The notes under the pieces: model-generated
What the model saw: the letters and a program-made list of their open reading frames with translations, nothing else
What the model was told of the DNA's origin: nothing
The model's database searches: none
DNA from: RUG721 sp040307385
GTDB taxonomy: Bacteria; Actinomycetota; Coriobacteriia; Coriobacteriales; Atopobiaceae
NCBI GenBank assembly: GCA_040307385.1
Contig: JAWRJQ010000012.1
Span: 1-12,030, forward strand
Direction of reading: 5' to 3'
DNA: 12,030 nt
In this document: positions 6,432 to 12,030 of the stretch, in pieces
How the letters are laid out: each line of letters opens with the position of its first letter
Position numbering within the stretch: the first letter of the stretch is position 1
Position numbers and translations under genes: made by a program

Positions 6432-6463
6432 TTAAACATTATTTAAATAAGTAATTTTATAAT
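6432..6463 (+). promoter_or_regulatory. AT-rich promoter with phased direct repeats, probable response-regulator target
   Basis: TTAAA occurs at 6432-6436 and 6443-6447, 11 bp apart (one helical turn), in the pattern typical of OmpR-family half-sites. A perfect TATAAT lies at 6458-6463. No good -35 hexamer sits 16-18 bp upstream of it, as expected for an activated promoter. The surrounding 6410-6470 segment is markedly AT-rich against the rest of the window. Flanking it are a small hairpin GAGCA-TTT-TGCTC (6397-6409) and, in the leader, GAGACT (6472-6477) against AGTCTC (6493-6498). It would drive the bacteriocin operon, whose first gene starts 68 bp (ATG) or 101 bp (ATA) after the -10. Confidence 0.6.
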
Positions 6464-6530
6464 TATCAGTCGAGACTACCAGAGCGGGCGGAAGTCTCTG
6501 AGCTTAGGCTATGGGTCGCTTCTCTATACG

Positions 6531-6854
6531 ATGTTCTCGCGCTGTACGAAGGAGGTAGCAAGCATAGATTGGATCAAGAAGTTCGCTCTTGCGTGCATGA
6601 TGGGGCTGGCCCTGTTCATCACCGTCCCGGCGGTAGCCAATGCGGATACCGTCTATTATCAGGGTTATGCCATTTCATGGGATTATGGTCGCAGGTGGGA
6701 ACTGTGGAGCTTCTCCGAGGTTCAAACGCACAGATTCTACCACAGCGCTACAGCAAACGCGACGTGGTCGGGCTGGAAGGCACCCGGCGTTCCTGCGTCG
6801 GCAACCCAGTTTGTCGGCACTGGCCAGGCCACAGCGTACTGGGATTGCAGGTAG
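6531..6854 (+). CDS. Lactococcin 972-family bacteriocin precursor
   Basis: This is a secreted antibacterial peptide precursor, 107 residues from ATG 6531 or 96 from an in-frame ATA at 6564. The Sec signal peptide has n-region DWIKK, hydrophobic core FALACMMGLALFITV and AxA cleavage site VANA before DTVYYQ. The predicted mature peptide is ~69 residues, close to lactococcin 972 (66). It has six Trp, the W-x-Y-G start (ISWDYGRRW), a THRFYHSATA segment like the family's central Y-H/S-A-T motif, and the aromatic end ATAYWDCR. A perfect AAGGAGG (6549-6555) is 8 nt before ATA, while ATG 6531 has no clear ribosome site, so the true start is uncertain. Lactococcin 972 binds lipid II and blocks septum formation; the target here is inferred. 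The following two genes, a DUF1430-type membrane protein and an ABC ATPase, are the standard companions of this family and support the call. Confidence 0.82.
   Translation: MFSRCTKEVASIDWIKKFALACMMGLALFITVPAVANADTVYYQGYAISWDYGRRWELWSFSEVQTHRFYHSATANATWSGWKAPGVPASATQFVGTGQATAYWDCR
6549..6566 (+). promoter_or_regulatory. Shine-Dalgarno AAGGAGG placed for an ATA start codon
   Basis: AAGGAGG at 6549-6555 is followed, after 8 nt (TAGCAAGC), by ATA at 6564, in frame with the bacteriocin. No ATG, GTG or TTG in that frame lies within reach; the next in-frame ATGs (6597, 6600) would delete half of the signal peptide. Either translation initiates at AUA, or a former ATG has mutated to ATA and the upstream ATG 6531 now serves, adding 11 residues (MFSRCTKEVAS). 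Confidence 0.6.
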
Positions 6855-6919
6855 ATGTTGCTTTTCACCATGATCGTCCAGACGCTGCTCAACTGAACTG
6901 GCTGAAAGGCCCGTGACCC

Positions 6920-9124
6920 ATGGCCAAGCTCATTACCGTTGTCAAAACAGCGCTCATCATCCTGATCTCGTTCCTGCTGGCATTCTTCGCTGCCGCCACC
7001 TGCGCCGATTCCTATATCAACCAAGCCGAGCAGTACCCCGAGCAGGCACATTCCCTGACGCTGCACAATATCCCCGAGGACCGGCAGCGGGAGACCCTTG
7101 ATGTCCTGCTCGGCTACGCCTATTCCAACGGCTCTCTTGTAGTGCGCTCCGACTATGCCCTTCTGCCCAACGGCGAGAGCAATGGAATACGCATGGGCGT
7201 TGCAGGCGTCGCCGATCCGGATAACGCGGATCTGCGGCTATCGCTCATGGGGCAGGTGATCATCGACGGCGCCTCCCTGACCAAGCTGATGTCTGCCGAA
7301 TCGCAGAGCGCGACGCTTGGGCTGGATATCTCGGCCGCAGACATGCTCGATGAGCTTCCCTCCTTCGTCTTCGGCCAGAAGCTTGTGGTTATGAAGTTGG
7401 AGGCGCTCGTCGAGCAGAGCGGCACGGTGAACGGCATCTACCGCGTAACGGGCCTCACCGATGCGCAGGCTGCAGAGCTTGCGGAAATGCTCTCCCAGGC
7501 TTCGGGGACGAGCGCAGAACGGATGCTTGCGCCGCTTTCCGGTCAGCTTATGCAGGAGCCCCTCCTTACCCTGATCCTGCAGGCAGTGCTCGTCGCCTCG
7601 GTAATCCTTTTGTTCGCGCTGTTCATCGTGTCCGATTTCTATGACGCGCGGAGTCTCGGAATCCATCTTATGTGCGGCTGGACGAGGACGGAATTCGCGT
7701 TCAAGACGGGAATCAACTGGGTGCTCGCCGCCTTCGCCTCCCTTCCGCTGGCGTGCGCGGTTGGCGCGTACGCCTCATCTTTGGGCATGCGCTCCTGGGA
7801 GTACTATCGCTTCATGTGCGCATCCGGTCTGGCGACGGTGCTCTGCGTGCTCCTCGTCGCAGCCGCAGCTGCAGCGATCGTATTCCGCATGCGCCCTGTG
7901 GATGCCATCAGGAACCGCGTGCCCCGGGGTGCCTATCTGGGCGTGCTCGCGGTTTTCTACTGCGCTTCCGTCGCCTTCGCTGCCGTCTGCGGCTATGCGT
8001 TGGACGGGCCCATGTTCGAGATACAGCAGAATGCCGCAATCCTTAGGCAGTGGGACGAGGTCTCCGACCTGCGTATCCTTAGCGATATCTCCGTCGGCGA
8101 CGACGCAAGCAGCATAACCGGGCAGTCGAAGGCTATAGCGGAGAGCTTCTACCGCTGGTACGATTCCATCGACGATGCCAGCGGCGTGTATCTGGTGAAT
8201 TCGACCTACTACACGCAGGAAGCGCTCGACATCATGCGGGAGAGCGGCTATCTTCCCGTCGTGCCATCCCGTCCGTTCCGCTACTACGTTGCCTCCCCGA
8301 GCTATCTGCGCAGCCAGGGCTTCGAGCTTGATGGAGGGCTCGAGGCGAGGGCGCATGCGGGCGAGCGCATCTACCTGATTCCCTCCACCATGGATGTGCA
8401 GCTCGCCGATGAGATGAGGGCCTTTCTAACCGGCACCGATTCCCTCCGCCCCTTTGGAGAGGGGACTATACAGACGCTCTTCTACCAGAATGGCGTCATA
8501 AGCTTTGCCGAGTACGACCCGGACACCGCGCTCTTCAACTGGGAAGTCGATACGAGCAGGGAGCAATCCTCTGCCGACTCGGTCATCTTGGTCTGCACGC
8601 CCGAGAACATGACCTTCGTCGAAAGCGAGAGCCTCTGGGCTTCCGGCCTCTCCAACAGCTACGTGAAGCTCGATCAGCAGGCGGCCGAGGCATACCTTTC
8701 CCCAAGCTATCTTTCGAGCTTCAACCTCGCCGACAACGAACCTACGTTCTACACGGTGGACGTCTTCGTAGCGGGAATGCAGAAGCAGCTCTGGCAGACG
8801 CTGCAGATGTTCGGCATCGTCGCGCTCATCATGGGGGCGCTGCTGCTCGTGCTGGCTCTCGGGCTGATGAGTGCATACCAGTTCTCCTATCAGGAGGCCG
8901 TGGGTGTGAAGCGCCTCATGGGCTACTCGTCCCTGGCGATGTACCGGCTCCCCTTTGCGATCGTTGCCGTTGTCTGCCTTGCGGGGACGGCGGTCATGCT
9001 GGCTCTGCGCTCGAATCTAGGGCTCATCTATATCGCCCTGCTGTTCATCATGCAGATCGCTGCCCTGCTCGCCTATGCGCGCTCGACGAGCGCGCGCCAG
9101 CTCAACCTTATGCTGAAGGAGTGA
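6920..9124 (+). CDS. Bacteriocin-associated integral membrane protein (DUF1430-type, ABC permease-like)
   Basis: This 734-residue membrane protein has about eight TM segments: one N-terminal (10-28), a first extracytoplasmic domain (~30-212), four TMs (about 215-238, 266-288, 297-322, 337-360), a second large external domain (~362-628) and three C-terminal TMs (631-650, 677-696, 700-720). This 1+4+3 layout and the AVGVKRLMGYS motif (660-670) after the sixth TM match the membrane partner found with lactococcin 972-type bacteriocins, a MacB/FtsX-like permease. With the ATPase encoded 5 bp downstream it would form an ABC complex. The family is annotated as immunity or export; because the bacteriocin has a Sec signal peptide, immunity seems more likely. 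Start ATG 6920 has AAAGG upstream and lies 65 bp after the bacteriocin stop. Its stop overlaps an ATG of the next gene (TGATG), and the two are surely co-transcribed. Confidence 0.85.
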   Translation: MAKLITVVKTALIILISFLLAFFAAATCADSYINQAEQYPEQAHSLTLHNIPEDRQRETLDVLLGYAYSNGSLVVRSDYALLPNGESNGIRMGVAGVADPDNADLRLSLMGQVIIDGASLTKLMSAESQSATLGLDISAADMLDELPSFVFGQKLVVMKLEALVEQSGTVNGIYRVTGLTDAQAAELAEMLSQASGTSAERMLAPLSGQLMQEPLLTLILQAVLVASVILLFALFIVSDFYDARSLGIHLMCGWTRTEFAFKTGINWVLAAFASLPLACAVGAYASSLGMRSWEYYRFMCASGLATVLCVLLVAAAAAAIVFRMRPVDAIRNRVPRGAYLGVLAVFYCASVAFAAVCGYALDGPMFEIQQNAAILRQWDEVSDLRILSDISVGDDASSITGQSKAIAESFYRWYDSIDDASGVYLVNSTYYTQEALDIMRESGYLPVVPSRPFRYYVASPSYLRSQGFELDGGLEARAHAGERIYLIPSTMDVQLADEMRAFLTGTDSLRPFGEGTIQTLFYQNGVISFAEYDPDTALFNWEVDTSREQSSADSVILVCTPENMTFVESESLWASGLSNSYVKLDQQAAEAYLSPSYLSSFNLADNEPTFYTVDVFVAGMQKQLWQTLQMFGIVALIMGALLLVLALGLMSAYQFSYQEAVGVKRLMGYSSLAMYRLPFAIVAVVCLAGTAVMLALRSNLGLIYIALLFIMQIAALLAYARSTSARQLNLMLKE

Positions 9125-9129
9125 TGTGG

Positions 9130-9789
9130 ATGAATCCCCTGGTTGAAATCGAGGGATTGAGGAAGGCCTACGGCAACCGCGTTGTGCTCGACGGCCTTGA
9201 TTTGAGCCTTCCCGAGCGCTCCGTCACCGCCGTCGTCGGCGCTTCCGGATCAGGGAAGTCGACCCTGCTCAACATCATGGGGCTTCTTGAGGCGCCCACC
9301 GCAGGCAGGCTGCGCATCGATGGACGGTCCATACCCGCCATCAACTCCCGAGCTGCCACGCGCATGCGTCGAAACACGATAAACTACCTCTTCCAATCCA
9401 ACGCCCTCGTGAGCAACCAAACCGTCTTGAAGAACCTTCTCATCGCCCTGCACTACACGCGCATGAGGCCCGATGAGCGCCGCAAGATGATCAGCCGCGT
9501 CTTGGAGGACGTGGGCCTTGCCCACAGCGAGGATACGGTCGTCAACGTTCTTTCCGGCGGCGAACAGCAGCGCGTGGCGATTGCCCGGAGCATCTTGAAG
9601 CCGGGAAACCTCGTCTTGGCCGACGAGCCCACCGGCTCTCTCGACCAGGCGCTCGCCCACGCCGTCTTCGACAAGATCCTCTCCATGCGCGACGAGTATG
9701 GCAAGACGGTCGTGGTCGTGACGCACGACCTGAAGATTGCCGAGCGCTGCGATGCGATGATAACCCTGTCTGGAGGAGTGCTGGCATAG
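9130..9789 (+). CDS. ABC transporter ATP-binding protein of the bacteriocin cluster
   Basis: This 219-residue ATPase is complete in all catalytic motifs: Walker A GASGSGKST (37-45), Q-loop Q89 (YLFQSNAL), signature LSGGEQQR (141-148), Walker B LVLADEP (161-167, E166 catalytic) and switch H199 (VVVTHD). It belongs to the LolD/MacB-type class that pairs with FtsX-like permeases. It would power the 734-residue membrane protein encoded just upstream, giving resistance to, or movement of, the bacteriocin. AAGGAG (9116-9121) is 8 nt before ATG 9130, which sets this start. ATG 9124, overlapping the upstream TGA, is only 2 nt from that site, and GTG 9121 falls inside it. A palindromic repeat starts 31 bp after the stop and probably ends the transcript. 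Confidence 0.93.
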   Translation: MNPLVEIEGLRKAYGNRVVLDGLDLSLPERSVTAVVGASGSGKSTLLNIMGLLEAPTAGRLRIDGRSIPAINSRAATRMRRNTINYLFQSNALVSNQTVLKNLLIALHYTRMRPDERRKMISRVLEDVGLAHSEDTVVNVLSGGEQQRVAIARSILKPGNLVLADEPTGSLDQALAHAVFDKILSMRDEYGKTVVVVTHDLKIAERCDAMITLSGGVLA

Positions 9790-9820
9790 CGTTTGGCGGA
9801 CGCGCTTGCGCACGAGAGCA

Positions 9821-9940
9821 CCCCCCTGGTACCGAATCGGCCTATTCCAACGGTTTGATCCCCCAAATCGCCCTGCTCCTTGGACGAAGGCTGTTTGGGG
9901 GATCAGATCGCTGGAATAGGCCGATTCGGTACCAGGGGGG
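9821..9940. repeat. Palindromic repeat family copy, near-perfect 46-bp arms
   Basis: 9821-9866 (CCCCCCTGGTACC, then ATCGGCCTATTCC, then TTTGATCCCCC) pairs with 9895-9940 with only three mismatches, leaving a 28-bp centre (9867-9894). The centre ends GGACGAAGGCTG, whose reverse complement CAGCCTTCGTCC is the inner-arm sequence seen at 2867 and near 6352. The ancestral element is therefore a palindrome of about 120 bp. It fills the gap between two convergent genes (ABC ATPase and the truncated sulfhydrylase) and could end transcripts from both sides, though no U-tracts flank it. Its outer G run is GGGGGGGG against C6 on the other side. Confidence 0.92.
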
Positions 9941-9954
9941 GGTGGGCGCAGAGG

Positions 9955-10674
9955 CTACGCCGACGCTGCGGCTTCGAACCCGCGCTCCAGGTCGGCGATG
10001 ATGTCGTCGATGTGCTCGCAGCCGATGGAGAGCCGGATGGTGTTGGGGCGAATCCCCTGATCGAGAAGCTCCGCCTCGGTGAGCTGCGAATGCGTGGTGG
10101 TTGCGGGGTGGATGGCCAGGCTCTTCGCGTCCGCCACGTTCGCCAGCAGGCTGAAGATCTCGAGCGCGTCGATGAACGCCCAGGCCTCGCGTTGCCCGCC
10201 CTTGATGTCGAAGGTGAAGATCGACGCCCCACCGTGCGGGAAGTAGCGCTCGTACAGCTCGTGGTCGGGATGACCGGGGAGGCTGGGGTGGCTCACGCTC
10301 TCCACCTGCGGGTGGCAGGCGAGATACTCCACGACCTTGGCGGTGTTCTCGGCATGGCGGTCAAGGCGCAGCGACAGCGTCTCGATGCCCTGGAACAGCA
10401 GAAACGCGTTGAATGGGGAGATGCAGGCGCCTGTGTCGCACAGCAGGACCGCACGGATGCAGGTCGTGAAGGCGGCAGGGCCGGCCGCATCGGCGAACGA
10501 GACGCCATGGTAGCTCGGATTGGCGTCGGCTATGGGCGCGTACCTGCCGCTCGCCTTCCAATCGAACGTGCCCGCATCCACGATGATGCCTCCCAACGTG
10601 GTGCCGTGCCCGCCGAAGTCGATGTGGCAGGGCCTGTACCAGGCGGAGCTTTCCTGTCTCGGCTCGATCACCAT
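9955..10674 (-). pseudogene. metY: O-acetylhomoserine sulfhydrylase, C-terminal half only (PLP lysine missing)
   Basis: From GGHGTTLGG onward (10614 down to 9955) the 219 C-terminal residues look like an intact O-acetylhomoserine aminocarboxypropyltransferase: DAGTFDW, ANPSYHGVSFAD, GACISPFNAFLLFQGIETLSLR, NVADAKSLAIHPATTTHSQL (179-198) and RLSIGCEHIDDIIADLERGF (214-233). In the family the lysine that binds PLP lies in an S-x-TK motif directly before this GGHG. Here the preceding residues are WYRPCHIDF, with no TK, and the whole N-terminal half (about 200 residues) is absent. The open frame from ATG 10674 has no ribosome site and ends 45 bp from the stop of the upstream SAM hydrolase gene. 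No internal stops are present, so the loss looks recent. It should be catalytically dead; a deletion or an assembly join is possible. Confidence 0.82.
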
Positions 10675-10719
10675 CGCCGATCTGGCGAAGGGGGCGGCGC
10701 TGGAGGGATAGCCCCTCGG

Positions 10720-11571
10720 TCAGGCTTTTGCGAATGCGACGTGCCAGTCGCCGCCGAAACCGATGCCGTAGCGCTCGACGATGCTCTCCTGATTCATGGT
10801 GAACGAGACGTTCATGAGCTCGTTGGTGTAGGCGAGCAGATGGCCCTTCTCGACCTCGCCGAAGGTGCGCACAAGCGGCAGCCTGCACGCGAGCACCGGT
10901 TCATCTCCATGGCGCACGGATAGCTGCAGCATGTCGCCGTACGCGATGCCCGCCTGCTCGAACAGAGCACGCGGGATGTTGGTCCATGCGTTGCCGAAAT
11001 TGGGGTCGATGATGTCGACGATGCCCGTGAGCGCGCCATCGCGCAGCGCGGGCTCCGGCATGGGCAGGCGCACGATCTCGCTCACGGGATATGAGGAACC
11101 CACCTGCTCGTAGGAGATGATGCCGCTCGCCAGCCGCGCGGCGCAGTACCCGAAGAGATCGCGTCCATGGAACACGCTCGTTCCGCGCGTGTTGGGATTG
11201 CGGTTGACCGTCTCGTCGATCTCGCGCACCTCGACGATGCCTACGTGGCGCGCAAGATGCGTGAGCGCACCGTTGTCGGGAGTCGCCACATAGTGGCCGC
11301 TCGCGGTCTTGGCGATGCAGGCGCGGCGCGGAGTGCCCACGCCCGGATCGACCACGCTCACGTAGATGGTTCCCTCGGGCCAGAAGGGAAGGCTCTGGTA
11401 CAGGCGGTAGCTCGCGCTCCAGACGTCATAGCGCGGGATATAGTGCGTTCCGTCGAAGATCTCCAGCTCGCGATCGACGCATTTCACCACGCCGTACATG
11501 GAGCTCACGGCTCCCTCGGCATAGGTGAAATCGGTCTGGAACACGAGGATGGGTTTATCGGTTGCCGCCAC
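10720..11571 (-). CDS. SAM hydroxide adenosyltransferase / SAM hydrolase (DUF62 family), copy 1
   Basis: This 283-residue protein belongs to the family that hydrolyses S-adenosylmethionine to adenosine and methionine (relatives are the halogenases FlA/SalL). Conserved marks are TDF (13-15), VVDPGVGTPRR (73-83), ATPDNGAL (96-103), FHGRDLFG (134-141), and the C-terminal domain's DPNFGNAWTNI (189-199) with YGIGFGGDWHV near the end. The Asp-Arg-His triad that activates water in characterised members corresponds to D75, R82 and H135, supporting hydrolase rather than halogenase activity. GTG 11571 is preferred as start, with AGGGGG 6 nt upstream. A GTG 20 codons earlier (11631) keeps the frame, but the added Arg-rich segment is not family-like. 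It follows a paralogue on the same strand, with 171 bp between them containing a two-tier palindrome. Confidence 0.88.
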   Translation of the reverse strand: MAATDKPILVFQTDFTYAEGAVSSMYGVVKCVDRELEIFDGTHYIPRYDVWSASYRLYQSLPFWPEGTIYVSVVDPGVGTPRRACIAKTASGHYVATPDNGALTHLARHVGIVEVREIDETVNRNPNTRGTSVFHGRDLFGYCAARLASGIISYEQVGSSYPVSEIVRLPMPEPALRDGALTGIVDIIDPNFGNAWTNIPRALFEQAGIAYGDMLQLSVRHGDEPVLACRLPLVRTFGEVEKGHLLAYTNELMNVSFTMNQESIVERYGIGFGGDWHVAFAKA

Positions 11572-11648
11572 GAGAGTCCCCCTGACCTTGCCATGCGCAT
11601 CTGCGCGCCTGCGTTCGCCCGCCTGCCGCACGGCGGCGATTCAATATG

Positions 11649-11695
11649 GGCGTTTTCCAAAAATGATAGTCAGACTATCAAAATCGGAAAACGCC
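11649..11695. promoter_or_regulatory. Two-tier palindrome between the tandem SAM hydrolase genes
   Basis: The outer arms GGCGTTTTCC (11649-11658) and GGAAAACGCC (11686-11695) are perfect complements. Inside, TGATAGTC (11664-11671) and GACTATCA (11673-11680) are again perfect around a single A. The spacers between tiers are 5 nt on both sides (AAAAA and AAATC), so the 47-bp site is symmetric about A11672. The A-run (11696-11701) lies downstream on the plus strand, and on the minus strand the matching T-run precedes the stem, so this is not a standard terminator of the upstream gene. An operator with two nested half-site pairs, or an mRNA hairpin in the spacer, fits better. Confidence 0.7.
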
Positions 11696-11742
11696 AAAAA
11701 AGACTTTCTTACCCCGAGCCGCGCCCCGGCTCGCGCGATTCC

Positions 11743-12030
11743 TTATTCGTACACCAGCTTCGGCGCCTTGCGGAGGGAGATCTTCCAGTTGGTGCCCGTG
11801 CCGATGCCATAGGCCTTGGCAAAGCTGCCCTGGTTGATCGCCACCGCCATGCAGTTGAGGCTGTTGGAATATACGAGCGGCTCGCCCACGAACACGTCGG
11901 CGAAGCTGCGCGCATAGGTGAGGAAGTTCCTGTAGAGCGTGCGCGTGCCGTCCTCGATGGTGACCTCGACGCGCTGCCCGTATGCCACGCCGAGGCGCTG
12001 GAACTGCTCGCGCGGGATGTTGGTCCAGAG
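11743..12030 (-). CDS. SAM hydroxide adenosyltransferase (DUF62 family), copy 2, C-terminal part only
   Basis: The last 95 residues of a second DUF62 protein are visible; the 5' part is beyond the window. The sequence starts LWTNIPREQFQRLGVAYG, aligning with AWTNIPRALFEQAGIAYG of copy 1, and both contain the Y-G-I-G-x-G-x-(N/D)-W ending (KAYGIGTGTNWKISLRKA here). The two are clear but diverged paralogues; this one has a slightly longer C-terminus (PKLVYE). Only the adenine-side C-terminal domain can be seen, so catalytic residues cannot be checked. It is upstream of copy 1 in the transcription direction, and the promoter and any regulatory leader of the pair lie outside the window. Confidence 0.85.
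   Translation of the reverse strand, partial: LWTNIPREQFQRLGVAYGQRVEVTIEDGTRTLYRNFLTYARSFADVFVGEPLVYSNSLNCMAVAINQGSFAKAYGIGTGTNWKISLRKAPKLVYE

Noticed and set aside
6569..6916. Alternative frame starting at TTG 6569 after the strong Shine-Dalgarno
   Set aside because: It yields MDQEVRSCVHDG... with no signal peptide or family match, while the overlapping frame gives a complete signal peptide and a lactococcin-972-like mature peptide.
9880..10923. Plus-strand frame of 347 codons opposite the metY fragment and SAM hydrolase
   Set aside because: It starts inside the palindromic repeat, shows no family motif, and covers two regions whose minus-strand motifs are unmistakable.
11572..11631. 20-codon Arg-rich extension of SAM hydrolase copy 1 from GTG 11631
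   Set aside because: AGGGGG 6 nt before GTG 11571 and the family's usual start shortly before the TDF motif favour the shorter form, though the longer one is not excluded.

Overview
The window is GC-rich with compact, mostly short-gap genes. It reads like a chromosome segment of a Gram-positive high-GC bacterium. The mix (Thermotoga/archaeal-type SAH hydrolase beside an SAH deaminase, a lactococcin-972-type bacteriocin cluster, tandem SAM hydrolases) would suit a gut or oral Coriobacteriia member, but that placement is an inference from gene content and style, not a search result.

Layout, left to right. (1) 1-220: a poly-C tract and a nested inverted-repeat cluster. (2) 221-2789, plus strand: a two-gene operon of an MTA/SAH deaminase (mtaD) and a short-type S-adenosylhomocysteine hydrolase (ahcY-like). 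Together they could turn SAH into S-inosylhomocysteine and then homocysteine plus inosine. (3) 2819-2936: a palindromic repeat. (4) 2981-3580, plus: a GNAT acetyltransferase that ends tail to tail with (5) 6179-3577, minus: a low-complexity Lys/Ser/Thr lipoprotein, an OmpR-type response regulator and a membrane histidine kinase. (6) 6180-6530: a 351-bp divergent control region with two palindromes, half of a palindromic repeat and an AT-rich promoter with phased direct repeats. (7) 6531-9789, plus: a lactococcin-972-like bacteriocin, an 8-TM bacteriocin-associated (DUF1430-type) membrane protein and its ABC ATPase. (8) 9821-9940: the best preserved palindromic repeat. (9) 9955 to about 10620, minus: the C-terminal half of O-acetylhomoserine sulfhydrylase without its PLP lysine, a probable pseudogene. 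(10) 10720-12030, minus: two tandem SAM hydroxide adenosyltransferase (DUF62) genes, the upstream one cut by the window edge.

Two themes emerge. Both ends concern the SAM/SAH/homocysteine cycle. The centre is a bacteriocin module with a divergently transcribed two-component system and lipoprotein that plausibly control it or protect the cell from it. Copies of one palindromic repeat family lie at almost every boundary between these blocks. The bacteriocin gene has a perfect Shine-Dalgarno placed for an in-frame ATA codon rather than for the upstream ATG, which is the most unusual single feature seen.
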